The position numbers and the translations under genes were made by a program. 64,000 bases of DNA from an uncultured Erythrobacter sp. (lineage in GTDB: Bacteria > Pseudomonadota > Alphaproteobacteria > Sphingomonadales > Sphingomonadaceae): positions 62,001 to 126,000 of the forward strand of contig CANMTU010000002.1 in NCBI GenBank assembly GCA_947501005.1, read 5' to 3'. The notes beneath the pieces were generated by a model. The model was not told where the DNA came from. It saw only the letters and a list, made by a program, of their open reading frames with translations, and ran no database searches. Below are positions 59,474 through 64,000 of this stretch, piece after piece. The stretch's first letter is position 1; every line of letters begins with the position of its first letter.

Positions 59474-59564
59474 TCAGGGACGCAGCGGTACAGCCGGTGC
59501 GCCGCAAGGCGGGCGGCGGAGGAGCCGATTTGCGTAGCAAATTGGGGGGACCGTCGGTCCTTGA
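59474..59564 (-). ncRNA. Candidate structured leader element, copy B
   Basis: It is closed by TCAGGGA (59474-59480) and TCCTTGA (59558-59564). It shares GACGCA, the GCCGC/GCGGGCGG hairpin, GGAGCCGATTT, and AATTGGGGGGACCG with copy A, but has a shorter central hairpin (TTTGCGTAGCAAA). It lies 54 bases before the ATG at 59420. Confidence 0.55.
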
Positions 59565-59615
59565 AGGACGCGGGCGCGAGCGTCAGGCTGGGACGACCGG
59601 TAAGCCTTCCCCCCG

Positions 59616-60119
59616 TTAGAGGCTGGAGGACAGCAGCTTGCTCTGGGCTTCTTCGAGCTGGCGGATGGCGTTGCGCCAGACCGGCAGCGCGGCATGGGTG
59701 TCGGGCGCGTTTTCGACAAGCCGCTGAAAACTGCGCACCCTGTAGTTGATGGCTTCGGACACCAGCAGGATCTCGTCGATCGTGAACGCGCTCGCCTGTT
59801 CACACGTGGACAGGTTGGATTTCGGTGTCGCGAAGGCCATGAATTGCGGAGCGACAGCCATGTTGAACCGGAGTGCCTCGTCGACCGCGCGGCCGATGAC
59901 GGCGGGCTCAAGGCCGGTATGCTCGATGACCGCGAGATAACCCTCGACCTCGAGGACGCGGAAGTCGCCGGGGTCTTCGGTAACGGCGAAGGGATCGGGC
60001 AGCGCGACCGCTGCGGCACATTCATGGGGAACGATCAGGATGTCGCCATTCGGTATCGGTGCGTTCCGACAGGCGGCGATTGCCGCGCTGCTGGCCCCGA
60101 AGTGGTGGACCCGGTGCAT
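59616..60119 (-). CDS. Conserved plasmid-borne protein, unknown
   Basis: This 167-residue protein starts at ATG 60119 (AAAGGAAACGGCA site). It has an N-terminal mixed part with 'LEVEGYLAVIEHTGLEPAVIGRAVDEAL' and a helical C-terminal half with 'SEAINYRVRSFQRLVENAPDTHAALPVWRNAIRQLEEAQSKLLS'. No catalytic motif is seen. The upstream gap 60120-60297 has no gene. Confidence 0.6.
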   Translation of the reverse strand: MHRVHHFGASSAAIAACRNAPIPNGDILIVPHECAAAVALPDPFAVTEDPGDFRVLEVEGYLAVIEHTGLEPAVIGRAVDEALRFNMAVAPQFMAFATPKSNLSTCEQASAFTIDEILLVSEAINYRVRSFQRLVENAPDTHAALPVWRNAIRQLEEAQSKLLSSSL

Positions 60120-60297
60120 TGCCGTTTCCTTTCGGTATGGTGTTGAATCGAAAACCGAAGGTCTGACAAGAGTCTTGATGCACGAGGCCTCGACGCGAAC
60201 CGATTCGATAGATGTATCGAACAGATTTGACGGTTTCGTGCCCTTCGGAATGAAAATTTGATCCAGACCGGATCGATCGCCCGCTCCCCCTCGCCTT

Positions 60298-60594
60298 TCA
60301 GGCCTTGGGCGCGCTGCCATGGCGAGCGACGTGGGCGCGAATGGCCTCCTGTTGGCGGCCGAGTTTCGCGCGAAGCGCACCCAGATCCTTCCGGTGTGCG
60401 TGCTGGAGTTTGGCAAGGGCGTCCTGAAAGGCGGCTTCGTCGCATTTGCGCCAGCCACTGTCCCCGCGATGCGCTGCAGGCGAGCGGACGGTCCGTTCGG
60501 CATCGCGGCGCAACTGCGCTTCCAGCGATGTCAGGCGTTCCCGCACGGCATTTCGCGCGCCGAGCATGCGCTGGTATTCGGGCGAGCGGCTCAT
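60298..60594 (-). CDS. Small helical protein, unknown
   Basis: This 98-residue protein is Arg/Ala/Glu-rich and mostly helical ('RNAVRERLTSLEAQLRRDAERTV', 'FQDALAKLQHAHRKDLGALRAKLGRQQEAIRAHV'), a likely coiled coil. Its start overlaps the upstream gene's stop (ATGA), so it is co-translated. Unknown. Confidence 0.6.
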   Translation of the reverse strand: MSRSPEYQRMLGARNAVRERLTSLEAQLRRDAERTVRSPAAHRGDSGWRKCDEAAFQDALAKLQHAHRKDLGALRAKLGRQQEAIRAHVARHGSAPKA

Positions 60595-60998
60595 GCCGAT
60601 TGATCCGGATCGGTAGGAACCATCTCGGCCGCGATGCGGTCGAGCATCAAGACCAGAATCGAGGGCTTGCGCTCCTCGGGCAGGTCGCGGCTGTCGACAA
60701 CGTGTGCCCCGCCCTTCGAAATCGCGAAGCTGTCGAAGGTCGGTGCGCGGCCTCCGTTCGCATCGGGAATGGTCGAGCCGCGGTCGTGGTACTGGATGTC
60801 GATAAAGCGCGGCGGGCCACCGGTCTCATAGGGACCGAAATAGAGCGTGACACGGTTCCCGTCGCTGGTCTTCGCCGAGATGGTAAAGCCGCCGTCGGGG
60901 ACGTCGATCGCCTTGTGGGGCACGTCGTTAAAGCGGGCGAAGCCGATCGCTTCGGCGTCGGCGGCGCGCATGATGGGCAGATCGATGATGTCGGCCAT
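60591..60998 (-). CDS. Conserved small protein, unknown
   Basis: This 135-residue protein starts at ATG 60998 after GAGGAGACC. It has a beta-rich core ('GGFTISAKTSDGNRVTLYFGPYETGGPPRFIDIQYHD') and a C-terminal 'ERKPSILVLMLDRIAAEM' helix. It lies 21 bases after the PP-loop gene and overlaps the next. Family not recognised. Confidence 0.6.
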   Translation of the reverse strand: MADIIDLPIMRAADAEAIGFARFNDVPHKAIDVPDGGFTISAKTSDGNRVTLYFGPYETGGPPRFIDIQYHDRGSTIPDANGGRAPTFDSFAISKGGAHVVDSRDLPEERKPSILVLMLDRIAAEMVPTDPDQSA

Positions 60999-61019
60999 GT
61001 TGGTCTCCTCTTGGCAGGG

Positions 61020-62144
61020 TCATGCCGCCCTCGCGGCGATCAGCTCGGCGAAGCGTCCGCGAACGGCCGCTCCGTCTGCAAAGCGATTTTCGAGCCGATG
61101 CCGGCGGAGGATCGGCGCACGGGCAGCGGCAATGCGGTCCGCCTCGCCGGACGTCGGCATGCGCGGCGGCCAGCCCCTGCAGAACCGGAGCTCGGGCGGC
61201 ATTCCGCCCTCCAGAGCGCGGCGTTCCTCGGCATCGTGCTTTGCGCGGGTCACATCGGCAACGAGGCTCGCGGGTAGAAGCTGTGGAGCGGTGTCGGCGA
61301 GCCAGCGTCCGGGTTGGAACGAGAAGGTCGACCGCGCCTCGAGGTCGACCAAGTGGATGAAAGCGGGCCGATTGGCGGGAGCCGATGCTGCTGCTTGCGA
61401 ATCCGCCTGCGATTGCAGCACGCAGAAGCGGCAGGAGAGGCGCGTCGAGCCGTAGCGGCTGTAGGCCTCGTGGAGCGGGATGCCGAGCTGCGCGTGAAGT
61501 GCGAAGACCTGCTCGCTCGACCAGTGGGCGATCGGGTGCCAGACCATCATGGCGGTGCCCGAGCGGTTGCCGGGCCGCGCGAAGCGCGTGTCGGGTTTCC
61601 AGTCGGGTGCCTTGCTCCGGGCGCTGCTTTCGTCTCGGCGGATCCCGATAATCTGGATGATCGTCGAGCCGGCCAGGGTTCGCGCGAGATAGGGCCCCAG
61701 CACTTGGGCCTTCTGCTCCGAAGTGCAAAATCTCAACGCGGCCGAGGACCACGGCCCGATGAGATTATAGGTCGCCAAGGCCTCATAGCGGGCCTTGCCG
61801 CCTGTGAACCGTTGCTCCCAGCGCTCGAAGAGATCGCCGCTCCGACGCCGGCGGATGGTAAGCGGGATCCGCGCCGCGGCCGCGATGCGCTCGACAGTGG
61901 CTGGCGTGCTGTCCCATTCGGCGCGGCCAAGATCAGCGTGGATCGCGATGCGGCGCTCGCGGGGATGGCCGATCGCATCGAGCGCGAGCATCGCCGCGAA
62001 CAGGGCAGCTGACGAGTCCTTGCCACCCGAGAGATTGAAGACTGCCCAGGCTCCGGCGCGCAGCGCCTTCTCAATTTCCGGCGGCATGGCGATGGCGGAA
62101 ATCTTGGGTGACGTGTTCGCGTGTTGAAAAGCGAACGTGTTCAC
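61020..62144 (-). CDS. PAPS-reductase-like PP-loop protein
   Basis: This 374-residue protein starts with GTG 62144, which overlaps the upstream stop (GTGA). It has the PP-loop SGGKDSSAA near residue 40, 'AIHADLGRAEWDST', 'GIRRDES' and C-terminal 'YGSTRLSCRFCVL' with CxxC, the arrangement of the phosphoadenosine phosphosulfate reductase/DndC superfamily. Such genes on elements may modify DNA or RNA, or act in sulfur metabolism. No other dnd gene is seen, so DndC itself is unlikely. Confidence 0.8.
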   Translation of the reverse strand: MNTFAFQHANTSPKISAIAMPPEIEKALRAGAWAVFNLSGGKDSSAALFAAMLALDAIGHPRERRIAIHADLGRAEWDSTPATVERIAAAARIPLTIRRRRSGDLFERWEQRFTGGKARYEALATYNLIGPWSSAALRFCTSEQKAQVLGPYLARTLAGSTIIQIIGIRRDESSARSKAPDWKPDTRFARPGNRSGTAMMVWHPIAHWSSEQVFALHAQLGIPLHEAYSRYGSTRLSCRFCVLQSQADSQAAASAPANRPAFIHLVDLEARSTFSFQPGRWLADTAPQLLPASLVADVTRAKHDAEERRALEGGMPPELRFCRGWPPRMPTSGEADRIAAARAPILRRHRLENRFADGAAVRGRFAELIAARAA

Positions 62145-62833
62145 AGCGCGTCGGCCGGGCAGGCAAGCCATTCCGGCTCGTCGTCGGCGATCGGCTTGTC
62201 GAAGTTCGACGCCTCGCGCTCGGAGAAGACGGTCGCGTTCGCGAGACGGCCAAACCCTCCCTCGTTGTTCCAGAACGAAAGTCCGTGTTGAGCGTCGCGG
62301 ATCGCGAGGACGAAGCCCTTGGCGCCTTCGTCGGCCTGCGCCTGCAGCGCTTCGCGCACGATGTCGGATGTGCTGCGGTAGCGGATGCCGGCATCGGTGA
62401 TGACGACGGCGCCACCGCCGAATTCGTCGTTCCGGAGGCGATCGCAGGTGTAGGCGAACTCGAAGCCCAGCGGCAGGGCGGATTTGGCGCAGGCGAACAG
62501 CAGGTTCGCGACTTGTTCGACCCCGAACTGGTCGCCAGAGAAGCTGACGATCTTGGTCCCCGCGCCTGCCCCGTCCTCGATGGCGATGGTGGCGTCGAGG
62601 TAGGGGAAATTTGCATCGGGGAAGATCGCCATGAGTCCGGCGAACGGATCCTCGTCGGTCGCGGGGAACGCGGCGGCGAACGCCGCACCGAGCGCCGTGA
62701 AGGCGTCTTGGCGTTCCTGACCCTCCAGTCCCTGTTCGATCGCCTCGATCGCGGTTTCGACTGCGGCGATGAGTTGAGCTTCGGACACGGTGACGACGAC
62801 CGCGAACGCGGCCTGAAGGTAGTTGTTGGCCAT
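62141..62833 (-). CDS. Conserved plasmid-borne protein, unknown
   Basis: This 230-residue acidic protein starts at ATG 62833 after AGGAGGCCG. It has 'AAVETAIEAIEQGLEGQERQDAFTALGAAFAAAFP' (helical), 'FPYLDATIAIEDGAGAGTKIVSFSGDQFGVEQVANLLFACAK' and 'GGAVVITDAGIRYRSTSDIVREALQAQADEGAKGF'. It overlaps the PP-loop gene, suggesting joint work. No family is recognised. Confidence 0.6.
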   Translation of the reverse strand: MANNYLQAAFAVVVTVSEAQLIAAVETAIEAIEQGLEGQERQDAFTALGAAFAAAFPATDEDPFAGLMAIFPDANFPYLDATIAIEDGAGAGTKIVSFSGDQFGVEQVANLLFACAKSALPLGFEFAYTCDRLRNDEFGGGAVVITDAGIRYRSTSDIVREALQAQADEGAKGFVLAIRDAQHGLSFWNNEGGFGRLANATVFSEREASNFDKPIADDEPEWLACPADAL

Positions 62834-62856
62834 GTCGGCCTCCTGTGTGGTTGGGC

Positions 62857-63201
62857 CTAATCGGCGCTGAGGGGTTGAAGCGCAGGGTCGATCGCGAAAC
62901 CGAGCTGGCGTGCGAGCGTCACGGCATGGGTGATTGCGGACGGATCGACCCTGAGCGACCCGGCAAAGGCGTCGAGCGTGTCGCCCGCCTTCGGTGCGAC
63001 CTGGTGAAGATGCCCGGCTTCGGCGGTCACGGCGAAGGGCCAGGTAAGAGCGACGCCGACGACGGCCTCGCCGAGGACGAGAAGCGTGTCGCCGGTCGCG
63101 ATCGCCTCATCGGTCTGGACCGCGTCGTAGGCGTTGCCGGTGGTCTTGAATGCATGGATCCGGTGCACGGTGAACGCGAAGCGTTCGTTATCGGTCAGCA
63201 T
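62857..63201 (-). CDS. Small protein, unknown
   Basis: This 114-residue protein starts at ATG 63201, inside the end of the upstream gene (14-base overlap). It has 'RIHAFKTTGNAYDAVQTDEAIATGDTLLVLGEAVVGVALTWPFAV', a probable beta-rich fold, and a helical tail. It is part of a chain of overlapping minus-strand genes. Unknown. Confidence 0.55.
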   Translation of the reverse strand: MLTDNERFAFTVHRIHAFKTTGNAYDAVQTDEAIATGDTLLVLGEAVVGVALTWPFAVTAEAGHLHQVAPKAGDTLDAFAGSLRVDPSAITHAVTLARQLGFAIDPALQPLSAD

Positions 63202-63583
63202 CGCCTGGCTCCTTTACGGTGACGGTGATGATGTCGGGATCGAGGCCGGGCGATCCTTGCGGGTTGCCTCGGAGCATCCAGCGCGCAGGTCGGATCTCGC
63301 GGGCCCAATCGGCGAAGGACGGAATGCGGCCGAGATCCTCGATCACGTGCTGCTCGCCGATCAGGCGGACCGGCACGACGCGGCCGTCGCTGTTGGTGAT
63401 CGTCTGCCCGAACAGGGCCTCGAGCATGAAGATTCCTTCGGCATGATGGCGCAGCGCGCGGTGCCGCGGGTCGGCGATGATGGCCTTGGACTGATCGAAC
63501 CAGTCATGGAGCGCACGGTAATCCTCGACGCATCCGCCCCAGCGCTTCACCGAGGAGAGCGCGTGATAGTAGCAGTGCGACAT
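63188..63583 (-). CDS. DUF6915-like protein
   Basis: This 131-residue protein starts MSHCYYHALSSVKRWGG and has 'YRALHDWFDQSKAIIADPRHRALRHHAEGIFMLEALFGQTI' and 'HVIEDLGRIPSFADWAREI', the pattern of DUF6915 proteins that recur on such elements. GGGAGG at the end of the upstream gene serves as its ribosome site. Function unknown. Confidence 0.7.
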   Translation of the reverse strand: MSHCYYHALSSVKRWGGCVEDYRALHDWFDQSKAIIADPRHRALRHHAEGIFMLEALFGQTITNSDGRVVPVRLIGEQHVIEDLGRIPSFADWAREIRPARWMLRGNPQGSPGLDPDIITVTVKEPGDADR

Positions 63584-63586
63584 GGC

Positions 63587-64000
63587 TCAGCCTCCCCATT
63601 CATGAGTGAAACACTCGGTCTCGACGACGCGGATGCTGTGCTCGAGCGTCGCCTTGCCAGCGGCGACGTCGATGACGAGTTCGCCAAAGGCGCCCTCCCC
63701 ATCTTCCCAGCCACCGTGTTTCAGCGCGAGCATCTCGAGGGCGAGATCGTCGATCGCGGCCTTGAAGGTCGTTTCGATTGGCGTGGCATCGCCGCGATAG
63801 GGCACCGCCCAGGACGTGCACGCCACCTCCGGCATGGCCATCTCGTCGGCGATCTGAGTTTCCTCGTTCATCGCGCCTGCGAGCGTGACGTCCTGGATCT
63901 GGCCTTCGTCGCCGTAGCCGTCGTAGGTGACGGTGATGACGGCGATGCCTTGGGCCAGTGCGCAGGCGCGGAGCGCTGCGAGCATGAGGCCCGGCGCGTC
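63587..64000 (-). CDS. DUF6878-like protein (partial)
   Basis: The frame is open to the window edge, so the N-terminus is missing. Visible are 'AVITVTYDGYGDEGQIQDVTL', 'IDDLALEMLALKHGGWEDGEGAFGELVIDVAAGKATLEHSIR' and 'TECFTHEWGG', the DUF6878 pattern. An ATG at 63985 exists, but family members extend further. It is the first visible gene of the chain running down to 60298. Confidence 0.7.
   Translation of the reverse strand, partial: DAPGLMLAALRACALAQGIAVITVTYDGYGDEGQIQDVTLAGAMNEETQIADEMAMPEVACTSWAVPYRGDATPIETTFKAAIDDLALEMLALKHGGWEDGEGAFGELVIDVAAGKATLEHSIRVVETECFTHEWGG

Noticed and set aside
60258..61277. 339-codon frame antisense to three small genes
   Set aside because: The minus strand has coupled starts and stops with ribosome sites; this frame has none.
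1..64000. CRISPR array or rRNA/tRNA operon
   Set aside because: No regularly spaced direct repeats with unique spacers and no rRNA or full tRNA sequence were seen.

Overview
The window is GC-rich DNA from an alphaproteobacterium, most likely a sphingomonad (Sphingomonas, Sphingobium, Novosphingobium or similar). The evidence is an F-type transfer region with a MobF relaxase, a two-PAS HisKA_2 (HWE-like) kinase, DUF6894 proteins, a GAAC-N7-GAAC SOS box of the alphaproteobacterial type, and a DUF736/SSB/DUF2493 backbone common on sphingomonad plasmids. It reads as part of a conjugative plasmid or integrative conjugative element. No replication initiator or partition locus was recognised.

Layout. 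1-8.3 kb: end of an F-type mating-pair gene set on the + strand (trbC end, traN, an unknown winged-helix-like gene, traF, traH, and traG carrying a C-terminal M23 peptidase domain). 8.3-19.9 kb: stress/envelope cargo bracketed by two META-domain lipoprotein genes. It holds an IS3-family element beside a PAP2 remnant, a TM-helix protein, an intact PAP2 phosphatase, a sensor kinase, a lone receiver, a CPA1 antiporter and two DUF6894 genes. 18.7-26.6 kb: mobile-DNA patchwork (two resolvases and a remnant, HNH nuclease, HigBA-like toxin-antitoxin pair, Tn3-family transposon, AbrB/PIN toxin-antitoxin pair). 26.9-39.9 kb: likely defence and accessory genes (RloC/PrrC-like ATPase, DUF2971, HEPN protein, Mrr-like nuclease, frameshifted tyrosine recombinase, DUF1963, HU, nuclease-like protein, DUF4238, and umuDC with a disrupted umuC under an SOS box). 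40-49.8 kb: a tightly overlapping minus-strand block running from a small possibly DNA-binding protein through traD and traI to seven little-known genes that include a CsgG-like and a Cys-ladder protein. Paired GTTGTCC/GGACAAC palindromes upstream are the best oriT/operator candidate. 49.8-64 kb: plasmid backbone cargo, all on the minus strand apart from one small gene: DUF2493, a retron-type reverse transcriptase with an XRE partner, SSB, two toxin-antitoxin modules, DUF736, a PAPS-reductase-like PP-loop protein, and DUF6915/DUF6878-like genes.

How the parts fit. TraN/F/H/G build the mating apparatus, TraI and TraD process and deliver DNA, and the genes overlapping them probably serve transfer. 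Toxin-antitoxin modules and defence genes would stabilise the element and exclude competitors.

Most interesting signals. (1) Three copies of one structured element with matching ends (TCAGGGA...TCCTTGA), each lying just upstream of a minus-strand cargo gene, possibly a shared leader RNA. (2) Two gene ends that carry the same two-hairpin module with an identical 7-nt loop. (3) A retron RT with NAxxH, YIDD and ITG motifs, an overlapping HTH gene and a structured non-coding region upstream. (4) An unusual number of single-base disruptions (umuC, integrase, a coiled-coil/TM gene, an amber codon), which means decay or read error must be ruled out.
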